A stretch of DNA of 64,000 bases from Candidatus Methanoperedens sp. BLZ2 (GTDB lineage: Archaea; Halobacteriota; Methanosarcinia; Methanosarcinales; Methanoperedenaceae), in NCBI RefSeq assembly GCF_002487355.1, contig NZ_NTMG01000068.1, positions 1 to 64,000 of the forward strand, written 5' to 3'. The translations under genes and the position numbers were made by a program. Positions 47,159 to 56,761 of the stretch are shown here, piece after piece. Every line of letters starts with the position of its first letter. The stretch's first letter is position 1. The notes under the pieces are model-generated. The model was given only the letters and a program-made list of their open reading frames with translations, made no database searches and was not told the origin of the DNA.

Positions 47159-48603
47159 ACTACCTCACGCTAAAGCTGTGAAGCTTCCTGATTCGTAGAC
47201 CAAACTTGCTTTAACATATGGGATACTGTTTAGGTATCTCAGGGACATTAGAGTAGAGGATTCAATATCCACAGGCGTTAATTCGGTACGCACCGTACCT
47301 ATTTGTTTTAGTCCTTCATTCAAGATATTCATGCTTGAATTGTGGTCTCTATCCATAACTTTAGCACATTTATTGCAGATATATACTCGTTGATCAAGTG
47401 CTATATCCTGAATGTTTCCACAATCGGAGCATGTTTTGGTTGATGGGTACATTCTATTTATTTCAACCGGAGTTTGCACCTTTTGCTTGAGTGTGCTGAT
47501 TATCCCTCCAATTGATGTTGATAGGATTTTCCTTCCCCATATCCTCTGCCATGCTTTTACATTTTCATCCTGGAAACATATTATTCTATTATTATCTTTT
47601 AGATGAGAAACTATCTTGCATTTGATATCTTTTTTGACATTATTAATTTTGGAATATTCTTTATTGATCTTGATTATGGTCTTGTACCAGTTCTTGCTGT
47701 GCTCTTCCTGCTTGCTTAGCTGTCTGCATAGTCGTCTGAGTTTCGATGTGATAAGAATAGTTAATAGCTATGCCATTCGTTAATATCAATTGTTTACCAA
47801 GACCAAAATCAATACCTAGCTCCCCTTTAGGAATGACCTTTTCGTTCTTGGCCTGATATGTAGTTATCGATAAGTAATATTCGCCATTCTTGCAGATAAG
47901 AGTACCATTGGCAATATCGGATTTGGCAGGAATTTGTTTTAAACCCCTCACTCTTATCTTTTGCTTGATTCCCTGTACTCTGACATGGTTCTTATCAAGC
48001 ATCTTGTAGGTATTCCCATACTGTTTCAAGGGAATTGATTGTACTAAACTTTTGTATTGCAATTTTCCTACTTTGTTGCCTTTCAATTTGAGTTTATGAA
48101 GTCCTCTGATATTATCCTGGGTTCTTAGGATTAAACTTTGTTTCATCTGAGAAGATAAATAGTAAAGAGGACGAAGCTCAAAATCCGTTTTAACCTTCAC
48201 CGGCACTTCCTGAATCTTATCATCAAAATCCAGATCAAAAACATTATCCTGTGAAAGAATATGATTGTACAGCCATTTGGCTTCCAAGAATAATCCATGT
48301 AATTTCTTTTTAGATTCACTATTGAGATGTGATTGGTCTATCTTTAGCTCATACACTCTGCACGTCTGGTTCTTTCTCTTTTTCTTAGTAGCTTTCAAAG
48401 TAGCTTTGATAGTTTCATTCTTGTTCATACCGTTTCAGCAAAGATTTATTTGTTGTGGAAACCATATATATTTTATGCTCACCCCAAAATCCGTTTCAGC
48501 AAATGCTTTTTTGGGTGAGTATCGTCCTCATTCAATAGGAACGATTCATCCCCTTCTTGAAGGCGCGGAGATTTCTCCACCCCATGATACTAAGGTGTAA
48601 TAC
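47159..48603. mobile_element. IS1341-type (tnpB-only, IS200/IS605 group) element
   Basis: Sits exactly between the ACT stop codon and the UPF0210 start. The right end after tnpB reads GCGTGAGGTAGTTCAC on the - strand. The left side holds a hairpin (TCACCCCAAAA at 48479 with TTTTTTGGGTGA at 48507) and a duplicated CCGTTTCAGCAAA word (48430 and 48491). No tnpA is present, so movement would need a helper. Exact ends are not proven, because this family makes no inverted repeats or target duplications. Confidence 0.65.
47165..48428 (-). pseudogene. tnpB: TnpB RNA-guided nuclease, frameshifted
   Basis: The N-terminal 250 residues include the RuvC-I Asp (LGIDFGLGKQ). A one-base shift near 47740 changes frame. 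The continuation reads through NNRIICFQDENVKAW (RuvC-II Glu), the zinc finger CSDCG...CNKC and DRDHNSSMNI (RuvC-III Asp). All catalytic residues therefore survive, but in two frames, so the protein is probably inactive. The 3' end and adjacent DNA would encode the guide (omega) RNA. Confidence 0.75.
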
Positions 48604-49962
48604 ATGGAATATTCACTTGATGAAGTAATTGAAACAGTCCAGATGACCCTTTATCATAATTTTGATATAAGGACTGTGACCCTGGGAATAAACCTTAAGG
48701 ATTGTATCAATTCAGACCTTGATATTTTCAAGGAAAACGTATATGACAGGGTGTCTTGCTATGGACGAAGACTTATCCTTGAAGCACAGAAACTTGAAGA
48801 TAAATACGGCATTCCCATTATCAATAAAAGGATATCGGTAACTCCGGTCTCACTTATCATCGAAGCATGCGCCGAGCCTGATGCACCTTACCAGATCGCA
48901 AAGATCCTTGATAAGGCATCAAAGGATGTTGGTATTGATTTTATCGGTGGCTTCGGCGCACTTGTCCAGAAAGGTATGACACAGGCTGATGAAAGGCTTA
49001 TAAACTCGCTTCCCCAGGTCCTCTCAAGTACGGAAAGGGTATGTGCTTTCCTGAATGTGGCTTCAACTGTTTCAGGTATGAATATGGATGCTGTGATAAG
49101 GCTCGGGAAAACCTTGAAAGAGATAGCAAACAGGACAGAGAACGGCATCGGATGCGCCAAATTCGTGGTTTTTGCGAACGCGCCTGAGGATAATCCTTTC
49201 ATGGCAGGGGCTTTCCATGGAGTGGGAGAGCCTGATTTTTCGCTAAACATCGGGATAAGCGGCCCCGGGGTTGTCCGAAGTGTTGTTGAAAAGAACAGGG
49301 ACTGCGGCCTCACCGAGCTTTCTGAGGTCATAAAGCGCACAACATTTAAGATAACAAGAGCCGGGGAGCTAATCGGAAGAGAGCTTGCACATAATCTTTC
49401 AGTGCCTTTTGGGATCGTTGATATCTCGCTTGCCTCAACTACAAAGGTAGGCGATTCTGTCGCCGGGATCGTTGAGATGATGGGCATTGAGAAAATGGGA
49501 GCGCCAGGAAGCACTGCTGCACTTGCCCTTCTTATCGATGCCGTGAAAAAAGGCGGCGCTATGGCATCAGGAAACGTTGGCGGGTTAAGCGGCACGTTCA
49601 TCCCGGTCAGCGAGGATTCGTGCATGAACGAGGCAGTAAGGGTTGGCGCGCTTTCAATCGAGAAGCTTGAGGCGCTGACAGCAGTTTGCTCAGTCGGGCT
49701 TGATATGATCGCAATTCCAGGGGATACAAATGCAGAGACAATATCAGCAATTATTGCAGATGAGCTTGCCATAGGAGTGGTCAATAATAAAACGACCGGG
49801 GTAAGGTTAATTCCGGTTCCGGGAAAGAGAGCAGGAGATTATGTTAATTTTGGCGGGCTCCTGGGTGAGACCTATGTGATGAACATTAGCACTTTCAGTT
49901 CGCATGATTTTATTTTAAGGGGCGGAAGGATGCCAGGCCCTGTAACGAGCATGAGGAATTAA
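48604..49962 (+). CDS. PFL-like family UPF0210 / DUF711 protein
   Basis: 452 aa conserved protein with the typical segments TLGINLKDC, GGFGALVQKGMT and NVGGLSGTFIPVSED, plus a C-terminal FGGLLGETYVM. It is structurally related to glycyl-radical (pyruvate formate-lyase) barrels but lacks the known radical motif; function is unknown. It normally forms an operon with the ACT gene. The tnpB element in between may have supplied or removed a promoter; a TATA-rich segment at 48465-48475 lies 130 bp upstream. Confidence 0.88.
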   Translation: MEYSLDEVIETVQMTLYHNFDIRTVTLGINLKDCINSDLDIFKENVYDRVSCYGRRLILEAQKLEDKYGIPIINKRISVTPVSLIIEACAEPDAPYQIAKILDKASKDVGIDFIGGFGALVQKGMTQADERLINSLPQVLSSTERVCAFLNVASTVSGMNMDAVIRLGKTLKEIANRTENGIGCAKFVVFANAPEDNPFMAGAFHGVGEPDFSLNIGISGPGVVRSVVEKNRDCGLTELSEVIKRTTFKITRAGELIGRELAHNLSVPFGIVDISLASTTKVGDSVAGIVEMMGIEKMGAPGSTAALALLIDAVKKGGAMASGNVGGLSGTFIPVSEDSCMNEAVRVGALSIEKLEALTAVCSVGLDMIAIPGDTNAETISAIIADELAIGVVNNKTTGVRLIPVPGKRAGDYVNFGGLLGETYVMNISTFSSHDFILRGGRMPGPVTSMRN

Positions 49963-50243
49963 GGCAAATTCCCTTCCCCTCTCATCTCATGCTGGCGCTC
50001 GATATTCATACGGATCAATATCTCAAATATCTTCTTTACTTCTTCCCCATCCAATCCCCTCTCAGTTGCCAGGTTCGCAACTCTTTCCAGCACCACTTTG
50101 TTTTGATCAACATCATTGATCGGCTTAGACTCTGCCTTTTTTGCATCAAGCACATCCTTTGCAAGGGCAGTTCGCTGGTCGATAAGACTCAGTATCTGTG
50201 CATCGATTCTTTCTATCTTTGCCCTTATTTCTTTCAGAGGCAT
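49959..50243 (-). CDS. aroQ: Chorismate mutase, AroQ class
   Basis: 94 aa all-helical enzyme converting chorismate to prephenate, the branch point to Phe and Tyr. The first helix shows IRAKIERIDAQILSLIDQRT, including the catalytic Arg, and the last helix has the IRMNIERQHEMR segment. It overlaps aroK by 10 bp, and its 3' end overlaps the UPF0210 gene by 4 bp in convergent orientation. No prephenate dehydratase or dehydrogenase fusion is present. Confidence 0.85.
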   Translation of the reverse strand: MPLKEIRAKIERIDAQILSLIDQRTALAKDVLDAKKAESKPINDVDQNKVVLERVANLATERGLDGEEVKKIFEILIRMNIERQHEMRGEGNLP

Positions 50244-51085
50244 GCTTTTCCACCGCTATTATTGACTTTTGTCCTTATCACTTTTCCGCCAAATCGCTCC
50301 CATACGGGTTCAAGCTTATCAAGCAACTCAGGACTTCCAAGCGCGGTGTAGGCGGGCCCTGTCCCTGATAAACTTACTCCATCGATACCCAATTCAAGCG
50401 CCATCATCATGGGATCTGTGCTAAAGCCCAGGGCTGCGCAGTACAGGAAACCGTTCAGGGTCATAGCCTTCTCGTAATTTCCCGCAATTGCTTCCTTATA
50501 TGCCATTTCCACCCACTTGCCAATAAGCCGTGAACGCAGTACATTTGTCCCGGAGCTTAATACTCTTTTTCCGGGGGCCAGTATCAGCACCTGTGAATCC
50601 CGCTCTTCTCTTTTGATGAGCTCTTTCTTCTTATTGTCGGTTATCACAAATCCCCCGAGCATAGAGGCGCAGGCATCGTCAAAAGCCCCTGTTATCGTGA
50701 CTTTAGCATCAAGCGCTGCCTGGACACCAATTTTAATCACTTCGAGAGGTTCAAGCTTTTCGCCAAGCGCATCAAGTGTAGCAAGAACAGTCGCATTTGC
50801 GGCAGCACTTGAGCTCTTAAGCCCGCTTGCTATGGGAATCTGGGATTTTGTTGCCACTTTGGCACCGGTTTTAGAGCCAAAGCGTGAAAGTGTGAGTTCA
50901 ACACTGCGTTCGATAAGGGTTGTGTCACCGCCTTCTTCCATATAGCCGATTATTTCCTTATTGTCTGTAAGTATGACCTCAGCTTGTGTTTTTAAGTCAA
51001 TACCAAATGCAGCGCCTTTCCACGTGGAAATCGCGTTGATTATTGTTCCTGCGCCGTATGCAATGGCGTATCCAGCTTGCTTCAT
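50234..51085 (-). CDS. aroK: Archaeal shikimate kinase, GHMP type
   Basis: 283 aa. The ATP-binding GHMP motif is IPIASGLKSSSAAANA (about 83-98); the start has AYGAGTIINAISTWKGAAFG and the end LSGTGPAYTAL. It phosphorylates shikimate before EPSP synthase. This archaeal enzyme is unrelated to bacterial AroK. Coupled upstream (ATGA) to a nuclease-like gene and downstream to aroQ. Confidence 0.88.
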   Translation of the reverse strand: MKQAGYAIAYGAGTIINAISTWKGAAFGIDLKTQAEVILTDNKEIIGYMEEGGDTTLIERSVELTLSRFGSKTGAKVATKSQIPIASGLKSSSAAANATVLATLDALGEKLEPLEVIKIGVQAALDAKVTITGAFDDACASMLGGFVITDNKKKELIKREERDSQVLILAPGKRVLSSGTNVLRSRLIGKWVEMAYKEAIAGNYEKAMTLNGFLYCAALGFSTDPMMMALELGIDGVSLSGTGPAYTALGSPELLDKLEPVWERFGGKVIRTKVNNSGGKACL

Positions 51086-51672
51086 TTATTCACCTGTTCG
51101 ATTTGTCTTTTAACTTTTACCAAATCTTCAAATACTTCATTTGATTCGACTGAACCTTTTTCATTTTTATATCTATTAATAACCTTATCTATAGAATTAA
51201 GTACATCATTTGTTTGGAGTAATTCAATCTCATATTCTTCATTACTAAAAACAACTTTTTCATCTTCTTTATGCAATACATAATTTTTGAGTTCATCCAT
51301 TAGAATAACTCTAGAATCTCCTTTTTTACTATTACTTTGTCCTTTCTTATTAACCACTACGATAAAATTATACCAACGGAAACCAAAAGCTTTTGCTATA
51401 TTTTTTGCATAACTATTTTTTTGCTGAGCTTTTTTTCCTTTATAATTCCGATATGTTGTTGGAGAATCTTTATACTCAAAAAATAAAATCGCCTCTTTAT
51501 TTTCACTCAACAAAATTGCATCATATTCTTTTCCAGTTCCTTTTTTTATTGCATTAACATTAAATAGTACGGCATCGCACCATTCAAGATTTAAATTATT
51601 ACGCAAATTTCGTTCAGATTCCTTATTATCAGGCCGCCATTCTAAAGTAAAAGGTTCAGCTCGTAATTTCAA
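51082..51672 (-). CDS. PD-(D/E)xK nuclease-like protein inside the sepS-aroK operon
   Basis: 196 aa, not recognised by family name. The segment KEYDAILLSENKEAILFFEY followed by K gives D51, E67 and K69, the acidic-acidic-Lys pattern of PD-(D/E)xK nucleases; a Gln/Lys-rich helix follows. It starts at TTG overlapping the sepS stop (TTGA) and its own stop overlaps the aroK ATG, so it is fully coupled. It is clearly more A/T-rich and Lys/Asn-rich than its neighbours, suggesting recent acquisition. Confidence 0.5.
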   Translation of the reverse strand: MKLRAEPFTLEWRPDNKESERNLRNNLNLEWCDAVLFNVNAIKKGTGKEYDAILLSENKEAILFFEYKDSPTTYRNYKGKKAQQKNSYAKNIAKAFGFRWYNFIVVVNKKGQSNSKKGDSRVILMDELKNYVLHKEDEKVVFSNEEYEIELLQTNDVLNSIDKVINRYKNEKGSVESNEVFEDLVKVKRQIEQVNK

Positions 51673-53285
51673 GATACGATCTCCATCCTGACCGTTGTAA
51701 ATACAGGTCCTCTTGTATCTATTTTTTTCTGTAATCCTGTGATATACCGCTGTACTATGGGGTCTATCATGATATTGATCTCCGAGGGCACTTTGATGAT
51801 CCTGGCTCTTATTTCGCAGCCGCTTCCATTCTTTGCAGCTTCCTCTATCTCTTTTGCGCAGCGTGCCGCGAATGCATCAATATATCTTATGCCTGAACTG
51901 ACACCGTTCTTGAATGCCTCATCCCACTTTGAAGTCCTTGGGAGTCCAAGAATGTCGTTCCTGTAAGAAATGACCTCGTTCATCGCAGCAGGTCCGCAAA
52001 GCTTTGTATTTTCCTCGGGCTCAATGACCTTGACCAGGATATTTTTCCCTGACAACTCCCCTTCCCATGCTGTGAATTCACAGGGGCTTACGGTATTCCC
52101 ATACTGCTCACAGGTCCTGACGATCGCAGCCTGTATCTCTTTTCCTGTTTCCGTAACAGGCACATCTTCGACAAATATCATTGATGCTATTTCGCTATCT
52201 GACATGACCCAATTGGTTTTGTACTGGAACTGCGGATATGTCAAAGCGCGGACATCCGTAGAATCATGCAGTATCATTGCGAGGCGCTCAACCCCCATCC
52301 CTAAGTTCATCACAGGATATGGTATATTGTACTGTGAGAGGGCGGATGGCGAATAAATCCCGAATGTTGCGACTTCAACCCAGCCATCCTTGTATTTTGT
52401 CTTTGAACCTACAAGTTTCGGATGATAGGCAAAAACTTCGGTCTGGGTATCAGGCACATAATATTTACTTCGCTTTTCATCGGGCCTGAAAGTGAAATTA
52501 GAAAAACCAAATTGCGAAAGAAGCCCCGCAGCCACAGCCTTTCCATCCTCAACGCTCACGTTCTCATCCATTATGACGCATGATGCTGAATAATACGCCA
52601 TAAGGCGCGTTGCATCTTCGGCCTGCTCGCGCCTGAATACCCTGTCCACGGAAAAAAGGCGAAGCGGCACTTTCCGGTACTCACACATTTCGCCAAGACT
52701 TATGAACCATCCTGATGTCATGTGGCTTCGAAGTGTATTCTGTGAAGATACGGGAACAAGTGACTTGAATTCAGGGAATACATGGTCTATCATTATGGCA
52801 ACTTTGGAATCCGCGACTTTTAATCCTGAGGCCATTTCGGGGACAAGGTCATCTCCCTCTATCTCACCTTTCTTGTATGAATGAAGGATCAGCCTTATCT
52901 TTTCCACACCCTCATCACCAATGTCTCCGAGGATATTTTTTATCTGGATTATTCTTTCATCCGATATTCCCACGTTTGGTCTTGGGAGGCCGCCTATGTA
53001 AAAGCAGCGATCAAGAACTGCAAGCGCCTCATATCCGAACTGTTTGTGGATATCCCTGTCTTCCACTATGATAGGGTTCATGAATTCTTCAAAACCCATT
53101 CTCATATATGCTTCACGTAGTTTCTGTATGGTATCAAAAACCGGGTGTGGTTTGCCGTATTTCAATGATATGCGCGGGTATTTTTCATTGATGCCGGGGT
53201 TTGGAACGTACTTTTTGCCTTCGTTCCAGGCAGCATCGAAATCTCCTTTTGTTGCTTCTTTTATCTCATCGGGATTGAATTTCAT
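51669..53285 (-). CDS. sepS: O-phosphoseryl-tRNA(Cys) synthetase (SepRS)
   Basis: 538 aa class II synthetase that charges tRNA-Cys with O-phosphoserine, later converted to Cys by SepCysS (not in the window). Evidence: PRISLKYGKPHPVFDTIQ at the start, SSQNTLRSHMTSGWF in the catalytic core, and GMGVERLAMILH as motif 3, plus an extended C-terminal anticodon domain. The start at 53285 has AGGAG 9 nt upstream. SepRS is essentially confined to methanogens and close relatives, supporting the organism call. Confidence 0.92.
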   Translation of the reverse strand: MKFNPDEIKEATKGDFDAAWNEGKKYVPNPGINEKYPRISLKYGKPHPVFDTIQKLREAYMRMGFEEFMNPIIVEDRDIHKQFGYEALAVLDRCFYIGGLPRPNVGISDERIIQIKNILGDIGDEGVEKIRLILHSYKKGEIEGDDLVPEMASGLKVADSKVAIMIDHVFPEFKSLVPVSSQNTLRSHMTSGWFISLGEMCEYRKVPLRLFSVDRVFRREQAEDATRLMAYYSASCVIMDENVSVEDGKAVAAGLLSQFGFSNFTFRPDEKRSKYYVPDTQTEVFAYHPKLVGSKTKYKDGWVEVATFGIYSPSALSQYNIPYPVMNLGMGVERLAMILHDSTDVRALTYPQFQYKTNWVMSDSEIASMIFVEDVPVTETGKEIQAAIVRTCEQYGNTVSPCEFTAWEGELSGKNILVKVIEPEENTKLCGPAAMNEVISYRNDILGLPRTSKWDEAFKNGVSSGIRYIDAFAARCAKEIEEAAKNGSGCEIRARIIKVPSEINIMIDPIVQRYITGLQKKIDTRGPVFTTVRMEIVS

Positions 53286-53363
53286 GAATAGCTTTCTCCT
53301 AAATAACAATCTGAACACCGTAAATAACGCAAAATGTTAATATTTTCCAAATCCGATATAGCA

Positions 53364-53413
53364 AATCTGCGTTCATCTGCGTCCCTCCGAGGCGCGACTC
53401 GGAATCTGCGGTT
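53364..53413 (-). repeat. CGCAGAT-family repeat arm
   Basis: Read on the - strand it has AAACCGCAGATTCC, then ACGCAGATGAACGCAGATTT after a short GC-rich hairpin (GAGTCGCGCCTCGGAGG). It is a single arm of the family seen in full at 44623-44826. It lies in the 5' region of sepS. Confidence 0.5.
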
Positions 53414-53468
53414 TGTTTTTTAATAAAATCAAACACCACAATGTACGCAAAGTCGGCCATGAATTGTG

Positions 53469-53542
53469 GTTCATAAATGAACATGAAAAAAACAAAGAAC
53501 TAAAACAAACTGGAACGAACTCAGATGGCATGAGTTCGTTTT
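53469..53542 (+). repeat. Dispersed GAAC palindromic repeat, family 2, copy B
   Basis: About 74 bp: GTTCATAAATGAAC palindrome, A-rich spacer, then a hairpin ACGAACTC...GAGTTCGT. It matches the reverse complement of 34624-34696 with about 85% identity by eye. It lies 31 bp past the end of aroC, so it may also serve as terminator between aroC and sepS. Confidence 0.65.
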
Positions 53543-53572
53543 GAGTTTGTCCGAGTTCATTGTTAATTTTTT

Positions 53573-54673
53573 TCATACTGATCCTATAATTGATGTTCTT
53601 ATGAACCCGCCTCTCATCATCATATCAACAAGCACAAGCGCCATCATCGCTTCCGCAACTGGCACGATGCGCGGCGGGATGGATGGGTCATGGCGGCCTG
53701 TTATCTTTATCCGGGTATCCTTCAGAGCCTTAAGGTCTACTGTGCACTGTTCTTTTGAAATCGATGGTGTTGGCTTCACTGCGATCCTGCAAACTATTGG
53801 TTCACCGTTGCTGATGCCCCCAAGGATCCCTCCTGCATTATTTGTAAGGGGCTTTGGCTTACCCTCCTGCATCCCGATCGGATCATTCATCTGGCTGCCT
53901 CTCATAATTGAACTCTTAAATCCCATGCCTATTTCTATGCCTTTCACAGCGCCTATGCTCATTAATCCCTTTGCAAGTTCAGCGCCCAGCTTATCAAATA
54001 CCGGCTCACCCACGCCGGCAGGGACCCCAAGGCCAATAATTTCAACGATCCCGCCTACACTATCGCCTTCGCTTCTGGCAGCATGGATCATTGCTTCCAT
54101 TTGCAATGCAGCATCCATATCCGCGCATCTGACAGGGTTTTTCTCCGTATTTTCACGGATATGTTCAACATCCACAGTCTTTGCGCGAATACCCCCGATT
54201 TCAACTACATGACCTAACACTTCAACGCCATTCATACCAAGAATTTTCTTTGCAATTGCGCCGGCTGCAACACGTCCAGCTGTTTCACGCGCTGATGACC
54301 TTCCTCCTCCCCGCCAATCGCGGGATCCATACTTTAATTCATAAGTAAGATCCGCATGTCCCGGGCGCACAGTGTCACGAAGAGCCTCATATTTGCTTGA
54401 ATCGACATCATTATTTCGCACCAGTATCGATATCGGCGCGCCTGTGGTATGCCCCAGAAATATTCCTGATAATATCTCTGCTTTATCGTCTTCCTTGCGC
54501 GGGGTTGTTATACCGCTTTGCCCCGGACGCCTGCGATTTAATTCCTTCTGGATATCAGAATCATCAAGTAAAAGGCCGGCGGGGCAGCCGTCAACGACAA
54601 CACCTACTGCAGGGCCGTGGCTCTCACCCCATGTTGTCATCCGAAAAAGTGTACCAAAAGTATTTCCAGACAT
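53573..54673 (-). CDS. aroC: Chorismate synthase
   Basis: 366 aa, FMN-dependent last step of the shikimate pathway. Signatures: [18 protein letters not shown] at the N-terminus, [28 protein letters not shown], the [17 protein letters not shown] flavin-site segment and [13 protein letters not shown] near the end. It lies upstream of sepS on the same strand and near aroK/aroQ, but a 287-bp gap with repeats separates them. Diverges from a ferredoxin gene. Confidence 0.95.
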   Translation of the reverse strand: MSGNTFGTLFRMTTWGESHGPAVGVVVDGCPAGLLLDDSDIQKELNRRRPGQSGITTPRKEDDKAEILSGIFLGHTTGAPISILVRNNDVDSSKYEALRDTVRPGHADLTYELKYGSRDWRGGGRSSARETAGRVAAGAIAKKILGMNGVEVLGHVVEIGGIRAKTVDVEHIRENTEKNPVRCADMDAALQMEAMIHAARSEGDSVGGIVEIIGLGVPAGVGEPVFDKLGAELAKGLMSIGAVKGIEIGMGFKSSIMRGSQMNDPIGMQEGKPKPLTNNAGGILGGISNGEPIVCRIAVKPTPSISKEQCTVDLKALKDTRIKITGRHDPSIPPRIVPVAEAMMALVLVDMMMRGGFIRTSIIGSV

Positions 54674-54717
54674 GCGCTTTAATTTAGCATTATTGTTTAT
54701 ATATGTGTTTGGAAAAC

Positions 54718-54924
54718 ATGATAGATATATTCATTGATGATGAAAAATGCACAGGATGCGGGGAATGTATAAGAGTTTGCCCGAAAGGGCCAAGGATTTA
54801 CAGGCTTGTTGAGAAAAATGGTAAGACTGTGGCAGAAATCGTGGACAAAAGTTTCTGTATCGGATGCACAATATGCTTAACATACTGCATGCCAAAGGCG
54901 ATCCGGCTTGAGCGAGGATGGTAA
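54718..54924 (+). CDS. 2[4Fe-4S] ferredoxin
   Basis: 68 aa. The first cluster motif is [12 protein letters not shown] and the second [13 protein letters not shown], giving eight Cys for two cubane clusters. It also resembles ferredoxin-like subunits of oxidoreductases. Start at 54718 ([11 protein letters not shown]); an upstream ATG at 54703 would add five residues. It diverges from aroC, 44 bp apart. Chorismate synthase needs reduced flavin, so this could be its electron donor, but that is only positional inference. Confidence 0.85.
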   Translation: MIDIFIDDEKCTGCGECIRVCPKGPRIYRLVEKNGKTVAEIVDKSFCIGCTICLTYCMPKAIRLERGW

Positions 54925-54968
54925 ACATCAACATCAAATCGTACCCAGGCTCTTGTTCCGTTCCATCG

Positions 54969-55760
54969 TTAATTGTGTGTAACAATTCCGGTTATAGTTC
55001 CTGTCGGCTTCTTAACGAGTTCAATATCCTGCATTACAACAGCGCTTGAAGTTGTTGAGATTGTTGTACTATTCGAATAATACTTCGGATCGAATTCAGC
55101 CGTAAGATCATATGTGCCATAAGGAACAGCCAGTGAATAGAACCCTGATGCATCAGTCGTTGTTGAAATGCTGGTGTTGGTGAATATGTTCACACCGATG
55201 ATACTTGCTTTAGTGACGCTGTCAAGTACTGTACCATTGATATATCTTACCAATGGAAGTGTACTGGAAAATCTATCGATATTTACACTTCCATTAATTA
55301 CATTAACAGTTATGTAATTCCCGGCCGGATCAACAATATTTACATTGGAAAGATATATTCCGGCCTGTCCTTGCGAACCTGTAGCGGTAACGTTGATAGT
55401 CAAAAATGTTCCGGGAGTGGATACTTTATAAGGACCAAGAATAGCGCTGTAAACACTTATTGATGTAACGCCTGAATTATTTAATATAACCTTGTTGAAT
55501 AATGTACTGGCTCCTGTTTGTTTAAAAAATTCCCCTTCGATAACATTATTTAAGGAAAGCATGGAATTGTTAAATTCGACATTCAACTGTACACCTGCAG
55601 TTTCTGTACCTGATGGATCAATAGATACATTCAGATTAAATATGTCACCTTGAGTTACTGTCTGGTTTACTGGACTGATTTTTACTTCAGCGGCAGATAC
55701 CTGGTTAGTGATAAATGTTAATGAGAATAAAATTATTATGTATTTGGTATTGTTTTTCAT
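54969..55760 (-). CDS. Secreted protein with cohesin-like and carboxypeptidase-regulatory-like domains
   Basis: 263 aa. A signal peptide (cut near VSA-AEV, about residue 23) is followed by a cohesin/type III-like domain (about 24-160: VTQGDIFNLNVSIDP, GVQLNVEFN, TPGTFLTINVTATG) and a beta-sandwich with ASIIGVNIFTNTS and YSLAVPYGTYDLTAEF (about 178-250). It ends abruptly at GTITGIVTHN, the start of what is usually another such repeat, so the gene may be truncated. The protein is probably surface-exposed. Confidence 0.7.
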   Translation of the reverse strand: MKNNTKYIIILFSLTFITNQVSAAEVKISPVNQTVTQGDIFNLNVSIDPSGTETAGVQLNVEFNNSMLSLNNVIEGEFFKQTGASTLFNKVILNNSGVTSISVYSAILGPYKVSTPGTFLTINVTATGSQGQAGIYLSNVNIVDPAGNYITVNVINGSVNIDRFSSTLPLVRYINGTVLDSVTKASIIGVNIFTNTSISTTTDASGFYSLAVPYGTYDLTAEFDPKYYSNSTTISTTSSAVVMQDIELVKKPTGTITGIVTHN

Positions 55761-55870
55761 ACTGTATGATTTTAATGAACATAGGTATCAATTTCATGGC
55801 CTTAAAATATCTGTGAGTCAAAGTTCCCAAATAAAAAAAGCTAAGTACGGTCTTAACATGGTTAGCCCTG

Positions 55871-56761
55871 ATGCTCTCACTAACTCTAACAGGACTGAAA
55901 CTAAAAAATCCGCTACTTCTTGCAGCAGGGGTCATGGGGACAACAGGCGGCTCACTCAAGCGGATTGCGGATAATGGAGCAGCTGCGGTCATCACAAAAT
56001 CCCTGGGGATCGAGCCAAAAACCGGGCACGCTAATCCAAGCATGATTGAAGTGGATTGCGGTTACCTGAATGCAATGGGTCTTCCAAATCCTTCTTATAA
56101 GAATTTCCAGCAGGAAATTGATATTGCGCAGGATTCGGGTGTGCCTGTGATCGCAAGTATTTTCGGGGGATGCGCTCTTGATTTTTCGCAAATCGCAGGA
56201 ACACTGGATGCTGATGCGTTTGAGCTGAATGTAAGCTGTCCGCATGCTCACGGTTATGGCGCAGATATCGGTACAGACCCAAATCTTGTGGAAGATATCA
56301 CGGTGGCAGTAAAAACCGCAACTGATGCGCCGGTCTGGGTAAAATTAACGCCCAATGTCACAGATATAAAAAGTATTGGACTGGCAGCCCAGCGGGGAGG
56401 GGCTGATGCAGTTGTTGCGATAAATACTGTGAGGGGGATGGCAATAGATATCGAAAGCGGTTATCCTCTACTGGGAAACAGGTTTGGGGGTCTTTCCGGG
56501 CGCGCAATAAAGCCAGCTGCAATAAAGTGTGTTTATGATCTTTATGATGCTCTTGATATACCCGTGATTGGCGTTGGCGGGATTTCGGACTGGAAGGATG
56601 CGGTAGAGTTCATAATGGCAGGGGCCCTTGCAGTCGAAATCGGCTCTGCTGTGGGGAATAACATCAATATTTTCAACGACATATCAAAGGGTATGGAAAC
56701 ATTCCTGGCAAAAAAAGAATGGACATTCAATGAAATTTATGGGATGGCGCATAAAATATGA
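55871..56761 (+). CDS. pyrD: Dihydroorotate dehydrogenase, catalytic subunit (class 1B)
   Basis: 296 aa FMN enzyme oxidising dihydroorotate to orotate in pyrimidine synthesis. Family signatures: [27 protein letters not shown], the catalytic Cys in [11 protein letters not shown] (C123), and [19 protein letters not shown]. The Cys base marks class 1. Its stop overlaps the pyrK start (ATGA), and the pair forms the heterotetrameric 1B enzyme that uses NAD via PyrK. Confidence 0.93.
   Translation: MLSLTLTGLKLKNPLLLAAGVMGTTGGSLKRIADNGAAAVITKSLGIEPKTGHANPSMIEVDCGYLNAMGLPNPSYKNFQQEIDIAQDSGVPVIASIFGGCALDFSQIAGTLDADAFELNVSCPHAHGYGADIGTDPNLVEDITVAVKTATDAPVWVKLTPNVTDIKSIGLAAQRGGADAVVAINTVRGMAIDIESGYPLLGNRFGGLSGRAIKPAAIKCVYDLYDALDIPVIGVGGISDWKDAVEFIMAGALAVEIGSAVGNNINIFNDISKGMETFLAKKEWTFNEIYGMAHKI

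Noticed and set aside
48888-49784. 298-codon frame on the minus strand inside the UPF0210 gene
   Set aside because: Composition is that of an antisense shadow (Ser/Pro/Ile-rich), and the plus-strand gene is a clear family member.
54731-54985. 84-codon minus-strand frame opposite the ferredoxin
   Set aside because: It is antisense to the clear 2[4Fe-4S] ferredoxin and has no support.
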